A stretch of DNA of 64,000 nucleotides from Pontibacter sp. G13. GTDB lineage: Bacteria > Bacteroidota > Bacteroidia > J057. The stretch covers positions 992,001 to 1,056,000 of the forward strand of contig NZ_CP134696.1 of the NCBI RefSeq assembly GCF_031851795.1, in the 5' to 3' direction. Below are positions 9,769 to 19,601 of this stretch, piece after piece. The first letter of the stretch is position 1. Every line of letters starts with the position of its first letter. Below the pieces are notes generated by a model that saw only the letters and a list, made by a program, of their open reading frames with translations, did no database searches and was not told the origin of the DNA. The translations under genes were made by a program, and so were the position numbers.

Positions 9769-11853
9769 ATGAATACTCGACGCAGCATATCATTTCTGGC
9801 GATTACGCTTGGCCTTTTGACGATGGGATTTGGGCAGCGTGCCTTTGAGGGCGAGCCTATGTTCGACCAATTGGAATCTCCAACCGAATGGTCAGACTAT
9901 TCCGCAGTCATCTTAGGCTTCAAACACGAAATCTCCCAAGAAGAAAATCAATTCAAGGAGGTCAAAAGGATTAGAATCAAGCTCCATGACCAAGCGGCCT
10001 TGGATGAATTCGGAGAGATCACCTTTGATGAGGAAGAGCATCCCCAAATCCGCCTGATCAAGCCTTCCGGAGAAATCGAGGATATCGACATGCATCTCGC
10101 TATCCCCAGCTCATCCACTACCACGACATTTGGGCGCCGAGGCAACCAATCCGAAACCCGAAAGGAAACCGATTTCTTCAAATTGGCTATCCCAAATCTG
10201 GCCATTGGCGACATCTTGGATCTGGTCTATGAGGATTATTGGTTCGCCCCCAAAGAGGCAGAATTTGGATATCATGCTGAACAGCTTGGGGAATCCTTTC
10301 CAGTCATGGTGTATCGCCTCGCCTTTCGACTTCAGACTGAATCCGAAAAGGGGAATAACCTATTTGGCCTGCGCTTCCGGAGCCTAAATGGTGCAACCCC
10401 CATCGAACAAGTTTCCCCAGGTCAGTTTCATTTTGGCTATGAAATGAAGGAACCCGTGGAAGACGAGCAATGGAGCCTGCCTTTACTGGATTATCCAGCA
10501 GTCAAATACACTTTTTTCCGCATGGAAAAGGATGGACACACGAAACAATTTCAGGACCATCTACCTGTCGAGGCCATCGCTGCGGATGTTCAAGACATGG
10601 TGATTCCTCGTCCGATTCTTCGCGCTTCAACCAAGAAATTGTTTGCTGGCGAGAAATTGGCCGTCAGGAAAACCGATTTCAAGGATTTGATCAGGGAATG
10701 GTTTCTATTTCTTCAAACCACCCAACAGGAAGATATTCACTGGGGATTTGAAGGCAATTTCAGGCATCCTGAGACTTCCGAACTGATCTACCTGATGAAT
10801 GCCCAGAAAAAGCCCGCCTTTCTCCTCAAGGTCGTACCCCTGGCGTACGGGAAGATAGAAGACCTCATTTCTAGAGAGGAGCTTCGGACGATGTGGTGGT
10901 TTCCGGAAGATCAGCTATTTCTGGCAGAATTTGACGAAGGCTCCGAATTCAATCTACCTTCCCACAATCTCGAAGGCGGTCAAGCCCTCATGTTTGGAGA
11001 TCTTGAAACGCCGTGGCTGAGCTGGAAAAAACATTACTCCAAACGAGGCGCCCAAAGTCCCGATACCATGATGGTCCCATTCACCCATTGGAAAGGAAAT
11101 CTAGTGGGTCATGTCCTTCAGGTTTCGCTTGATTTGGAGGAAAATGAAATGGATATCGAAATGGGCATGCGGATCGCGGGCCTTTCCAAGATTTGGTATC
11201 GATCTTACTGGGAAGCAGATGATTACGACATCCAGAGAAAACGAAAATACAGTCGTTACCACTTTGGCCTTGCTCAATCACTCTCCAATTATACCGATCA
11301 ATCTGATAGCTACTACCAATACATGAACTATCAGCGGACGAAGGAAGTAATCGATGATCTGGAGAATGATTTCGGGAAAGTAGCCTTCCAAGAATTTGGC
11401 ATTCAAAACTATGGCCGGCTGCCCAATCAATCTACTTTCAAGTTCAGACAGACATTCAAGGCTATGGATTTGATCAAGCCTGCAGGTCCGCACAAGTTGA
11501 TCCAAGTCGGTGCATTATTGGGAGGAAATATTTATCCTGACACCACAGAGGCTCGACTCAAGGACATGCACATGCCGTTTGCCAGATGCTATCGACACAA
11601 AATCGAGATCGAAATTCCCTCGGGGTATTCGGTGGAAGGGATCAAACAACTGAATGTAGAAACCAAAACCGAGGCTGGGCATTTCATAGCGAAAGCCTAC
11701 ATGCAAAAAAGGAATCTGGTGATTGAGGCGGAAAAAGCCTACTACACCCCAGAGTTGCGAGAGGATCAATGGTCCGAGGTCCTTCCCTTCCTAGAGGCCG
11801 CCTACAAATACACCCAGACGCCAATTCTTCTCCGGAACATGCAACTGCAATAA
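9769..11853 (+). CDS. Secreted DUF3857-like protein without a transglutaminase triad
   Basis: The frame is open from 9724 inside the preceding gene, but the ATG at 9769 gives a proper signal peptide (MNTRRSISFLAITLGLLTMG) and leaves a 10-base gap, so I use it: 694 residues. The N-terminal region (WSDYSAVILGFKHEIS, VKRIRIKLHDQAALDEFGEI, KLAIPNLAIGDILDLVYEDY) is the beta-sandwich seen in DUF3857 proteins. I see no GDC or NH catalytic motifs, so a structural or binding role is more likely than an enzymatic one. It is paired with the upstream transglutaminase-like gene and ends in a strong terminator. Confidence 0.8.
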   Translation: MNTRRSISFLAITLGLLTMGFGQRAFEGEPMFDQLESPTEWSDYSAVILGFKHEISQEENQFKEVKRIRIKLHDQAALDEFGEITFDEEEHPQIRLIKPSGEIEDIDMHLAIPSSSTTTTFGRRGNQSETRKETDFFKLAIPNLAIGDILDLVYEDYWFAPKEAEFGYHAEQLGESFPVMVYRLAFRLQTESEKGNNLFGLRFRSLNGATPIEQVSPGQFHFGYEMKEPVEDEQWSLPLLDYPAVKYTFFRMEKDGHTKQFQDHLPVEAIAADVQDMVIPRPILRASTKKLFAGEKLAVRKTDFKDLIREWFLFLQTTQQEDIHWGFEGNFRHPETSELIYLMNAQKKPAFLLKVVPLAYGKIEDLISREELRTMWWFPEDQLFLAEFDEGSEFNLPSHNLEGGQALMFGDLETPWLSWKKHYSKRGAQSPDTMMVPFTHWKGNLVGHVLQVSLDLEENEMDIEMGMRIAGLSKIWYRSYWEADDYDIQRKRKYSRYHFGLAQSLSNYTDQSDSYYQYMNYQRTKEVIDDLENDFGKVAFQEFGIQNYGRLPNQSTFKFRQTFKAMDLIKPAGPHKLIQVGALLGGNIYPDTTEARLKDMHMPFARCYRHKIEIEIPSGYSVEGIKQLNVETKTEAGHFIAKAYMQKRNLVIEAEKAYYTPELREDQWSEVLPFLEAAYKYTQTPILLRNMQLQ

Positions 11854-11895
11854 AATGAAGCAAGACTGTCCTGTGGGGCAGTCTTGCTTCATTTT
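11852..11895 (+). terminator. Rho-independent terminator after the DUF3857 pair
   Basis: A long stem, AAATGAAGCAAGACTG against CAGTCTTGCTTCATTT, begins within the stop codon of the upstream gene. It is A-rich on the left and T-rich on the right, so it could stop transcription in both directions. Confidence 0.85.
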
Positions 11896-12036
11896 GGGGA
11901 TTTCCTATCACTTTCGACGAGGGCCAAATCGGGATCGAAATATCAAATTGGCCGAAAGTTTCAACCATTCCCACCGAAATCAGTTATGCCTGTATGAGCT
12001 CGGTTGCGTACGCCACGCTCGAATCCTTTGCTTTAC

Positions 12037-13161
12037 ATGCCACATCTCTCAGAAATCCTCTATAACTGGGTCACTCCGGCCATCGGCAACACCTCCAAAG
12101 ACTGGAATCGGATCATCGGCGAACTCCCTCATGATCAAATTCAGGAACGGTCATTGACCAAACGTAGGGTCGTCCAAGCTATCACCTCCATCCTCCGACC
12201 CTTTCGTGCCTTGGAGTCTGCTCGATACGGGCATGCGATTGAGCAAACTGAGATTCACCCAGAACCTATCTTCGTGATTGGCCATTGGAGAAGTGGCACC
12301 ACCCACCTACACAATCTTCTTTGCCAAGATCCCCAGTTTGGCTATGTCAGTCAGATTCAATCATTATTTCCGCATGCGACCACCTCGCCGCTGATCCCCT
12401 GGATCACCAAGATCACCATGCCAGAGACTCGGCCGATGGATAGCATGAAATTGTATTTGAATGGCCCTCAGGAAGAGGAAATGGCTTTGGTGAACATGGG
12501 CCCATATTCTCTCTACCATTTTTGGCACTTTCCCAATCACATGTGGGAAATCTACGAGCGAATGGTTCCATTCAAAGGGCCCGAAAAGGACCGAGAAGGC
12601 TGGAAGGCGGCGTACCTAGAATTGCTCCGGAAAGCCACGTATCGTGCAGATGGAAAACCGCTCGTACTGAAGAATCCCCCCAATACTGGACGTATTCGGC
12701 TGTTGTTGGAATTATTTCCCAAGGCCAAGTTCATTCACATTCACCGACATCCAGCCGAAGTCTATGGCTCTACCCTCAAATTGCACCGCAAAGTCCTACC
12801 GATTTTCCAACTAGAGGAAGTCTCGGATGAAGCCATTCAGACCAATATCCTGAAGATTTACCGCGCGATGATGATGGACTTCCTGGAAGCGAAATCAGCG
12901 ATTCCGGAGGGTCAGTTTGTGGAGTTGGGGCACCGAGAACTCAGCGCTCATCCATTGGCGGAATTGGCCGGAATCTATGAAAAATTAGGTCTATCGGGAT
13001 TTGCCCAAGCAAAAACGGGCTTTGAAAAGTATCTGAAAGGTCTCTCCAAACACTCCAAAGCCCAATATCAATTTTCCCGTGAGGAAGCTGAGATGCTTCA
13101 AGCAGAATGGGGATTTGCTTTCAAAGCGTGGAACTACGAGCCTCCCCAAATTTCAGGGTGA
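12037..13161 (+). CDS. Sulfotransferase family protein
   Basis: The reading frame could start with TTG at 12004, but the ATG at 12037 (MPHLSEILYNW) is preferred; it gives 374 residues. VIGHWRSGTTHLHNLL is the 5'-phosphosulfate-binding loop of sulfotransferases, and FIHIHRHPAEVYGSTLKL is the 3'-phosphate-binding strand and helix. The family moves a sulfo group from PAPS to hydroxyl or amino acceptors such as sugars, lipids or steroids. The acceptor cannot be told from sequence. The gene stands alone between a terminator and the convergent thioredoxin-fold genes, 7 bases from the end of the next one. Confidence 0.88.
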   Translation: MPHLSEILYNWVTPAIGNTSKDWNRIIGELPHDQIQERSLTKRRVVQAITSILRPFRALESARYGHAIEQTEIHPEPIFVIGHWRSGTTHLHNLLCQDPQFGYVSQIQSLFPHATTSPLIPWITKITMPETRPMDSMKLYLNGPQEEEMALVNMGPYSLYHFWHFPNHMWEIYERMVPFKGPEKDREGWKAAYLELLRKATYRADGKPLVLKNPPNTGRIRLLLELFPKAKFIHIHRHPAEVYGSTLKLHRKVLPIFQLEEVSDEAIQTNILKIYRAMMMDFLEAKSAIPEGQFVELGHRELSAHPLAELAGIYEKLGLSGFAQAKTGFEKYLKGLSKHSKAQYQFSREEAEMLQAEWGFAFKAWNYEPPQISG

Positions 13162-13168
13162 TTGTCGG

Positions 13169-13723
13169 TTAGCGTTTTTGAAAATCTGCCTCAAACGCCT
13201 TAAAAGAAACGCCCTCCTTATGCTTGTTTTCTCCAAAATAGGCGAGAATAGGGAGAATCTCACTAGCCTGTCGATACCCCGGAATAGGCTGAATCATGTT
13301 GAAATTTTCATCCAGAAAAACCACCGTAGGATAGCTCATTTTGCCATTGAGCAAGGCCGCTGCAAGCTCGTGATACCCTCTGCGACCATTTGGAACAAAT
13401 TTGAAAGTTTTGTCTCCCAAGGTAATGCTCTCTTTCTGTTCGGCATTGAACTTGACTGCGTAGTAATGCTTATTCATCATTTCCACGACTTTGGGATCGC
13501 GAAAGGTGGAACGATCCATTCTCTTGCACCACCCACACCAATCGGTATAGACATCGATGAAGACCAGTTTTGGGGTTTCACTTCCCAATTCGGCGGCCTC
13601 TTCGATAGATATCCAATTGATTTCGGCTTCAGGCTGCGAAGCGGAAAAGCGAGTCCATGACTGGGTACCGATGACCACAACGGCAACCAAAGTTCCAAAG
13701 AGCAGCTTGGCAAAAGTGTTCAT
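13169..13723 (-). CDS. Exported thioredoxin-fold protein (CGWC)
   Basis: The gene encodes 184 residues. An N-terminal hydrophobic segment (LLFGTLVAVVVIGT) exports or anchors the protein. The thioredoxin-like domain has YTDWCGWCKRMDRSTF with the redox pair CGWC and a cis-proline region MSYPTVVFLDEN. This resembles the thioredoxin_7/SoxW-like class of periplasmic reductases. It is a paralogue of the next gene upstream (13805-14338), and the two probably form a small operon. A role in periplasmic disulfide reduction is inferred. Confidence 0.85.
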   Translation of the reverse strand: MNTFAKLLFGTLVAVVVIGTQSWTRFSASQPEAEINWISIEEAAELGSETPKLVFIDVYTDWCGWCKRMDRSTFRDPKVVEMMNKHYYAVKFNAEQKESITLGDKTFKFVPNGRRGYHELAAALLNGKMSYPTVVFLDENFNMIQPIPGYRQASEILPILAYFGENKHKEGVSFKAFEADFQKR

Positions 13724-13804
13724 ATCAGTTCGGATTGATAGAGAATTTGAGGAAAGTTGAGGATTTTTGAGGAGCAGAATAGGAATCTAGCCGACACAAG
13801 TCAT

Positions 13805-14338
13805 TCATTCCTCCAATTGGTAGGATTTGAGGAAATTGGGCAAATCCATGAAAGTGTAGAATTCCCCAGCAAAATAGGTGATGACCTTCTGCATTTCCTT
13901 GGCATCTCGATACCCCGGAATCGGCCCAATCGGCTTGCCCGTTTCATCCAAAAAGGCAACCGTCGGATAACTATTTCGCCCTTGCATCAGCATCGAAGCA
14001 AGCGCATGATAGCCGCGATTTCCCGTTTTCACAAAGCTGTAGTTCTTACCCTGAAAGAGAATATCTCCCTGAAATTCTCCATCTAGCTTGACAGCGTAAA
14101 AATGGCGATTGACCAATTCCACCAAATTCGGATCTCGGAAGGTCGTCTGATCCAATTTTTTACACCAGCCACACCAATCTGTGTAGATGTCGATGAGGAA
14201 TTTTCGAGGATTCTCCTCATTGCGTCTGAGTGCTTCCTCCATCGATAGCCACTCGATCTCGGGGGTGGATGGCTCCTGAGCGTTCACAACCTGACACGCA
14301 AGGAGCAAGATGAGGAGAGAAAGTAAAATCTGTTTCAA
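13805..14338 (-). CDS. Exported thioredoxin-fold protein (CGWC), paralogue of its neighbour
   Basis: The longest frame starts with TTG at 14395, but that codon lies inside the trpA terminator hairpin. The TTG at 14338 opens directly onto a signal sequence (LKQILLSLLILLLACQVVNA), so I take 177 residues from there. No in-frame ATG is available at the N-terminus. The domain has IYTDWCGWCKKLDQTTF and NSYPTVAFLDE, as in its neighbour. The cysteine in LLLAC could be lipidated, or cleavage could follow VNA; I cannot decide. It probably works as a periplasmic thiol reductase. Confidence 0.8.
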   Translation of the reverse strand: MKQILLSLLILLLACQVVNAQEPSTPEIEWLSMEEALRRNEENPRKFLIDIYTDWCGWCKKLDQTTFRDPNLVELVNRHFYAVKLDGEFQGDILFQGKNYSFVKTGNRGYHALASMLMQGRNSYPTVAFLDETGKPIGPIPGYRDAKEMQKVITYFAGEFYTFMDLPNFLKSYQLEE

Positions 14339-14373
14339 AGCTAGGGGGATTACATTAGGATGTTTCAAGAACG

Positions 14374-14408
14374 GAAAAAGCCCAAGACCGGACAAGTCTT
14401 GAGCTTTT
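14374..14408 (-). terminator. Terminator of the trp operon
   Basis: On the minus strand AAAAGCTCAAGAC pairs with GTCTTGGGCTTTT with one mismatch and ends in a T run. It starts 24 bases after the trpA stop codon. Confidence 0.8.
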
Positions 14409-14431
14409 GCGATTCGCTTATTCGTCAGAAA

Positions 14432-15220
14432 TTATACGGGTTGCTTGGTGCCAATAATGGAGTGGACAAAAGCAGCGGTATCGACTGACACGTCATTGGA
14501 ATCCTTTAAGGCCCGAATGAATGCACTCCCGATGATTGCCCCTTGCTGGTATTGACTGGCTAATTGGAAGGTCTGAGCATCGTGAATGCCAAATCCCACC
14601 AACACCGGATTCTGGAGCTTCATGGCCTCGATCCGTTGGAAATAATCCGTTTGGCGATCTCCAAATGCTCCTGCCTTTCCTGTCGTACTATCAGTGGAAA
14701 CCGCATACAGGAATCCGGAAGACATTTCATCAAGTAGCCGAATTCGCTCATCTGGGGTTCTTGGGGTAATCAGGCAGACATTAGCCAACCCGTGCTTTTC
14801 GAAAATCTCCCGATACTTTCGTTTGAATTCGATCATAGGGAGGTCAGGAAGAATCACGCCATCGACTCCCACCGTTTCAGCTTGTTGGCAGAACTTCTCT
14901 ACACCGTATTGCAGAACTGGATTGAGGTATCCCATCAGCAACAAGGGAATTTGGACCTTATCCCGGATCTTTTCCAGTTGCTCAAACAACAAGGAAAGAG
15001 TCATACCATTGGCCAAAGCCTGTTGATTGCTCTCCTGGATGGTACCTCCATCCGCCAAGGGGTCAGAATAGGGAATACCGATTTCCACCATGTCGGCACC
15101 ACTATTCGCCAATGACTCTAAAATCATGGGGAGATCCTCCAGATTGGGATATCCAGCCGTGATGAATACGGAGAGCACTTTTCCCTCCTTTTCTTGAAAG
15201 AGTTTGTCGATTCTATTCAT
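14432..15220 (-). CDS. trpA: Tryptophan synthase alpha chain
   Basis: The chosen ATG at 15220 gives 262 residues ([20 protein letters not shown]), normal for the family; a longer frame upstream is only the overlap with trpB. The start overlaps the trpB stop by 8 bases, which suggests translational coupling. Signatures are [10 protein letters not shown], the catalytic Glu in [15 protein letters not shown], and [10 protein letters not shown] in the phosphate-binding region. It splits indole-3-glycerol phosphate into indole and glyceraldehyde 3-phosphate and feeds indole to TrpB through the alpha-beta tunnel. It is the last gene of the trp operon. Confidence 0.97.
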   Translation of the reverse strand: MNRIDKLFQEKEGKVLSVFITAGYPNLEDLPMILESLANSGADMVEIGIPYSDPLADGGTIQESNQQALANGMTLSLLFEQLEKIRDKVQIPLLLMGYLNPVLQYGVEKFCQQAETVGVDGVILPDLPMIEFKRKYREIFEKHGLANVCLITPRTPDERIRLLDEMSSGFLYAVSTDSTTGKAGAFGDRQTDYFQRIEAMKLQNPVLVGFGIHDAQTFQLASQYQQGAIIGSAFIRALKDSNDVSVDTAAFVHSIIGTKQPV

Positions 15221-16409
15221 GATCAGCAGGTTGGTGGTGAATGTAGGTTTGCAAGTCCTTGTCGCCTCGGCCTGAAAGATTGAGCACGACGACCGCATCT
15301 TCTGGGAACGTGATTTGCTCAAGTGCAGCCAAAGCATGCGCAGTCTCCAGTGCAGGAATGATTCCTTCTAGTCGGGACAATTTGTAACCAGCTTCCAAGG
15401 CAGCCTGATCGGTTACATACTCAAAATGCGCACGGCCGGTATCGAACAAATGCGCATGAACAGGCCCAATTCCGGGGTAGTCCAATCCTGCTGAAATCGA
15501 ATACGGCTCCACGACTTGGCCATCTGGGGTCTGCATCAAAATGGTCTGGCTTCCATGCAGCACACCAGGTGTCCCTAGGGCTGTTGTAGCGGCAGATTCA
15601 CCAGAATCAATCCCGTGGCCAGCAGCTTCGACAGCTACGAGTTTCACCTCGGGCTGATCCAAATAGTGGTAAAACGCTCCCATCGCATTCGATCCTCCGC
15701 CCACGCAGGCGATGACAAAGTCAGGATTTTCACGGCCTTCCTTTTCCTTCAATTGCGCCTTGATTTCTGCGCTGATGACAGATTGGAACCTAGCGACCAT
15801 ATCGGGAAATGGATGAGGTCCGACAACAGATCCGATGATATAATGGGTTTCTGAAGGATGGTTGATCCAATATCTCATAGCATCATTGGTAGCATCCTTG
15901 AGCGTTTGAGAGCCTGAAGTAACCGGAATCACCTCTGCTCCCAGCATTTTCATCCGCTGGACATTGGGATTTTGGCGCTCCACGTCTATTGCCCCCATAA
16001 ATACCTTGCAGGGCAAGCCCATCAATGCACAGGCAGTTGCCGTAGCCACGCCATGCTGCCCAGCTCCAGTTTCCGCGATGATATGCGTCTTGCCAAGTCG
16101 TTTGGCCAGCAGAATCTGCCCAAGCGTGTTATTCACCTTGTGCGCGCCGGTGTGGCAGAGGTCCTCCCGCTTGAGGTACACCTTGGCTCCGACCTGTTCA
16201 GAAAGGCGGCTCGCGAAATAAAGCGGAGTAGGCCTTCCCACAAAATCACTGAGTAGTTGGTCCAAATCCGCCTGAAAACTGGGATCGGACAGAATCTCCA
16301 GATACTGAGTCCGGAGTTCTTCGACATTGGGGAAGAGCATCTCAGGAATGAATGCGCCACCGAATTTGCCGTAATATCCTAAATCGTCTACTTGAAACGT
16401 CGTGTTCAT
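15213..16409 (-). CDS. trpB: Tryptophan synthase beta chain
   Basis: The gene encodes 398 residues, the standard length of the TrpB1 class. [20 protein letters not shown] contains the lysine that binds pyridoxal phosphate. [12 protein letters not shown] is the phosphate-binding glycine loop and [12 protein letters not shown] the ligand loop with the catalytic region. The enzyme joins indole and serine to make tryptophan. It starts 22 bases after trpF and its 3' end overlaps trpA. It forms the alpha2-beta2 complex with the trpA product. Confidence 0.98.
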   Translation of the reverse strand: MNTTFQVDDLGYYGKFGGAFIPEMLFPNVEELRTQYLEILSDPSFQADLDQLLSDFVGRPTPLYFASRLSEQVGAKVYLKREDLCHTGAHKVNNTLGQILLAKRLGKTHIIAETGAGQHGVATATACALMGLPCKVFMGAIDVERQNPNVQRMKMLGAEVIPVTSGSQTLKDATNDAMRYWINHPSETHYIIGSVVGPHPFPDMVARFQSVISAEIKAQLKEKEGRENPDFVIACVGGGSNAMGAFYHYLDQPEVKLVAVEAAGHGIDSGESAATTALGTPGVLHGSQTILMQTPDGQVVEPYSISAGLDYPGIGPVHAHLFDTGRAHFEYVTDQAALEAGYKLSRLEGIIPALETAHALAALEQITFPEDAVVVLNLSGRGDKDLQTYIHHQPADHE

Positions 16410-16431
16410 GTCGAATGAGTTTGGTTGTTCA

Positions 16432-17067
16432 TCACAGGCTTTTCCCTCTCCCCAAGCTGTTCATCAATTGTTTGATCGCAGGAATGTCCTTGTCTCCGGG
16501 TGCCCGCTCGAATTTGCTGTTCACATCTACTCCGAATGGCACAGGGATGTTGAATCTGTGTAATTGCGTAATCGAGGTTTCGTCCAATCCGCCACTCAGG
16601 AAGTAGGGCGTCTTGGAGCGAAATTCCCTGAGCGCAGTCCAATCGAATACCTCTCCATTTCCTCCCGGTGCTTTCCCTTTGGTGTCGAATAGGAAAAAGT
16701 CCACCTCTCCATCGTATTTCATAGCGTCAGACACATCCTGTGCGGATTTGACCGAAATCGCCTTGATCACCTGAAATCCGGCATTTCTGAGTGACCTGCA
16801 AGTTTCCACGGGTTCTTGACCGTGCAATTGGATCAAGTCCAATCCATAGCGACTGGCTTGTCGCAAAATCTCTATGGGTTCTTCATTGACGAATACGCCC
16901 ACCTTTTTTACTCCGTGAATCTGCCTTGCCAGTTCCTCGGGCAACACCTCTCCCACGTATCTGGGAGATGGCGGATAGAAAATGAATCCGATGTAATCAG
17001 GACGGAGTGCCAGCAATGCCTCGATATTTTCGGGCGCACGCATCCCGCACACTTTTAGATGAAGCAT
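16432..17067 (-). CDS. trpF: Phosphoribosylanthranilate isomerase
   Basis: The gene encodes 211 residues. [15 protein letters not shown] carries the catalytic Cys, and [19 protein letters not shown] and [11 protein letters not shown] follow, as in TrpF (beta/alpha)8 barrels. It catalyses the Amadori rearrangement of phosphoribosylanthranilate to carboxyphenylaminodeoxyribulose phosphate. TrpC and TrpF are separate proteins here, unlike the fused enzyme of enterobacteria. It lies between trpC (62-base gap) and trpB. Confidence 0.96.
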   Translation of the reverse strand: MLHLKVCGMRAPENIEALLALRPDYIGFIFYPPSPRYVGEVLPEELARQIHGVKKVGVFVNEEPIEILRQASRYGLDLIQLHGQEPVETCRSLRNAGFQVIKAISVKSAQDVSDAMKYDGEVDFFLFDTKGKAPGGNGEVFDWTALREFRSKTPYFLSGGLDETSITQLHRFNIPVPFGVDVNSKFERAPGDKDIPAIKQLMNSLGRGKSL

Positions 17068-17129
17068 GAGAAGTAATGAGTTTGGTTGAGAATCCGGAAG
17101 ACATCCCTACGGGGAAGGATCTTCCCCCC

Positions 17130-17933
17130 CTATTTACCCACGAGCCCTGCCAGCGTACCGAGGTAATTTTGGCATGCCTTGTCGGGCGCATCTGTTTCCA
17201 TAAATTGTTGGCCGATCAAGAATCCTTCGTACCCAGCTTTCCGCAAAGTGAGGTAGTCATCAGGCGTATGAATTCCACTTTCGGCCACTTTGACAAATTC
17301 GGGGGGAATCTGCTCAGACAATTCCAGTGAGGTTTCCAGTGAAACGTCAAAGGTTTTGAGATTGCGATTATTGACCCCGACCATATCAATATATTGATTC
17401 AGGCAAGTTTCCAGTTCGTGTTCGTCATGCACTTCCATCAGTACATCCAGTCCCAAGGATTTGGCACGGGCAGCCAATGCCCTGAGATCCGCAGGGAGTA
17501 GGCATGCCGCGATCAGGAGAATGACATCAGCACCATGAGCCTTGGCTTCGAACAATTGATACTCATCGATGATGAAGTCTTTTCGAAGAATGGGTACCGC
17601 AGATGATTGGCGAGCCAGATGAAGATCATCCAAATTCCCGCCGAAATAGGGCGTGTCCGTCAATACCGAAACTCCCGATACCCCTGCCATTTCATAGCCG
17701 GCCACGACGTCCTCCAGAAATACCCCGGGACGAATAATCTGGCCTCGAGAGGGAGATTTTCGCTTGAATTCAGCGATGATTCCAAGCTGTCCGGGGCGCT
17801 TCAACCGTTTTGCCAGTGAATGACAATCTCGGTTAAACATGGGCAACTTGACCACCTCTGAGATGGGGGTATTTAATTTGGTCTGGATGACATCTTGCCT
17901 TTTCTGGCTGACGATTTTCGCCAAAATACTCAT
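17130..17933 (-). CDS. trpC: Indole-3-glycerol phosphate synthase
   Basis: The gene encodes 267 residues. IIAEFKRKSPSRG is the diagnostic IGPS motif, with the catalytic lysines. VLTDTPYFGGNLDDL, ILRKDFIIDEYQ, VGVNNRNLKTFDV and VAESGIHTPDD complete the barrel. It closes the ring of the TrpF product to make indole-3-glycerol phosphate. It starts 12 bases after the trpGD gene. Confidence 0.97.
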   Translation of the reverse strand: MSILAKIVSQKRQDVIQTKLNTPISEVVKLPMFNRDCHSLAKRLKRPGQLGIIAEFKRKSPSRGQIIRPGVFLEDVVAGYEMAGVSGVSVLTDTPYFGGNLDDLHLARQSSAVPILRKDFIIDEYQLFEAKAHGADVILLIAACLLPADLRALAARAKSLGLDVLMEVHDEHELETCLNQYIDMVGVNNRNLKTFDVSLETSLELSEQIPPEFVKVAESGIHTPDDYLTLRKAGYEGFLIGQQFMETDAPDKACQNYLGTLAGLVGK

Positions 17934-17945
17934 ATCCTGAATCGC

Positions 17946-19559
17946 TTAGTTCAATAGTTGGGAGGTATGGATAAACCGCTTGAAGGTGCTGAGCGCTTTT
18001 CCTGAATCGAGGGATTCCTTCGCCAATGCAATGCCTTCCTCTCTGCTCACGCCCTTGGCACACATGATCGCCATTCCTGCGTTGGCCAATACCGCGGCCT
18101 CTTGCGCATGAGTACCTTCATTTTGCAATACGCCCATGAAGATTTCCGCAGCCTCCGGAATGGTGTCCCCACCATGCAGTTCTGTGGGATCAAGCGCAGC
18201 ATATCCAAAATCCTGCGGGGTCAAAAGTGATTCCCCTGTCTTGGAAAACACCTTGCAAGAACCTGTCAATGAGCATTCATCATAGCCATCCAGCGCATGG
18301 AGAATGACATAGCGCGTATCCGTTTCCTGAAAGAGATACCCATACAGACGGGCCAATTCAAGGCTAAAGACTCCTGTAACCTGCTGTTTAGGGAAAGCCG
18401 GATTCACGAGCGGGCCCAACATATTGAAGAATGTCCGGATACCCAATTCGCGGCGGATAGGGGCCACATGCTTCATCGCCGGATGAAACAACGGTGCGTG
18501 TAGGAAGCAAATGTTGGATTCCTCCATGAGCTGATGCAGATGGCTGGAATCATTGGTGAATTTTCCACCGAGGTATTCAATGACGTGAGACGATCCACAG
18601 GCCGAAGAAACCCCGTAGTTTCCGTGTTTGGCAACAGAGACTCCTGCTCCTGCAGCGATAAAGGACGCCAAGGTGGAGATATTGAACGTATTCTTGCCGT
18701 CTCCGCCCGTTCCGCAAAGGTCGATCGGATCGTATGCGGATAGATCCACACGGATGCACAACTCGAGCATGGCATCTCTGAATCCCGCCAATTCCTCTAC
18801 CTTGATGGTCCGCATATTGAAGACCGTCAAGAAAGCGGCTACCTGAGAAAGTGGATATACATCTCCCTTGGCAATGTTCAAGAGCAATTCTCGTGACTGA
18901 GCCCTTGTGAGGTATTTATGGGCAAAAAGGTGCGCAAGGGTCTCTTTCATGTCGGGCACACCGATCGGTTTCTTGGGTTTGGCAACCGGAAGTGCCAACC
19001 AGTTTTTCACGATGGTCTTGCCATGATCGGTGATGATCGACTCCGGATGGAATTGAAGTCCATACACCGGATACTCCTTGTGGCGAATGGCCATGACGGT
19101 TCCTTCCTCATCTTCGGCCAGCAATGCCAAGTTCCCATTGAGGGAATTCTTCTTGACAGCCCAGCTATGATATCTGCCTGTCGGGAATGATCCGGGCACC
19201 TCTTCGAAAATCGGGTCCTCTCCTTTCAGGATATTGACTTCTGCAGAAATTCCGTGCTTTACTTCCTTGAGGTTGTAGAGTTCAGCACCAAAACATTCAG
19301 CAATGGCCTGATGCCCCAGACACACACCCAAAATGTGCTTGGATGCGGCATAACGCTGGATCAGTTGAGGCATGATACCAGCCTCTTCCGGGATTCCGGG
19401 GCCGGGCGAAAGCATGATTTTATCGTAGTTACCTACCTCCTCAAGATCTATTTCGTCGTTTCTCCGGACGGTGATTTGATCCTCATACCCCAACTCCCGC
19501 AAGATGTGCACGAGATTGTATGTGAAGGAATCGTAATTGTCCAATACCAAGATATTCAT
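17946..19559 (-). CDS. trpGD: Fused anthranilate synthase glutaminase / anthranilate phosphoribosyltransferase
   Basis: The gene encodes 537 residues. Residues 1 to about 190 are the class I glutamine amidotransferase TrpG: DNYDSFTYNLVHIL, LSPGPGIPEEAG, the nucleophile loop GVCLGHQAIAE and the His-Glu pair in LQFHPESI. A short Lys/Pro linker (PVAKPKKPIGVP) leads into TrpD, residues about 205-537, with DLCGTGGDGKNTFNIST and KHGNYGVSSACGSSH for binding PRPP and anthranilate. The first half supplies ammonia to TrpE; the second attaches phosphoribose to anthranilate. This fusion is familiar from enterobacteria. Finding it here shows an independent fusion or a transferred one. All key motifs are intact. 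Confidence 0.96.
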   Translation of the reverse strand: MNILVLDNYDSFTYNLVHILRELGYEDQITVRRNDEIDLEEVGNYDKIMLSPGPGIPEEAGIMPQLIQRYAASKHILGVCLGHQAIAECFGAELYNLKEVKHGISAEVNILKGEDPIFEEVPGSFPTGRYHSWAVKKNSLNGNLALLAEDEEGTVMAIRHKEYPVYGLQFHPESIITDHGKTIVKNWLALPVAKPKKPIGVPDMKETLAHLFAHKYLTRAQSRELLLNIAKGDVYPLSQVAAFLTVFNMRTIKVEELAGFRDAMLELCIRVDLSAYDPIDLCGTGGDGKNTFNISTLASFIAAGAGVSVAKHGNYGVSSACGSSHVIEYLGGKFTNDSSHLHQLMEESNICFLHAPLFHPAMKHVAPIRRELGIRTFFNMLGPLVNPAFPKQQVTGVFSLELARLYGYLFQETDTRYVILHALDGYDECSLTGSCKVFSKTGESLLTPQDFGYAALDPTELHGGDTIPEAAEIFMGVLQNEGTHAQEAAVLANAGMAIMCAKGVSREEGIALAKESLDSGKALSTFKRFIHTSQLLN

Positions 19560-19601
19560 GAAGCAGTTTGACTAAGGGTTGAATGGAGCTTTGGTGATGA
19601 A

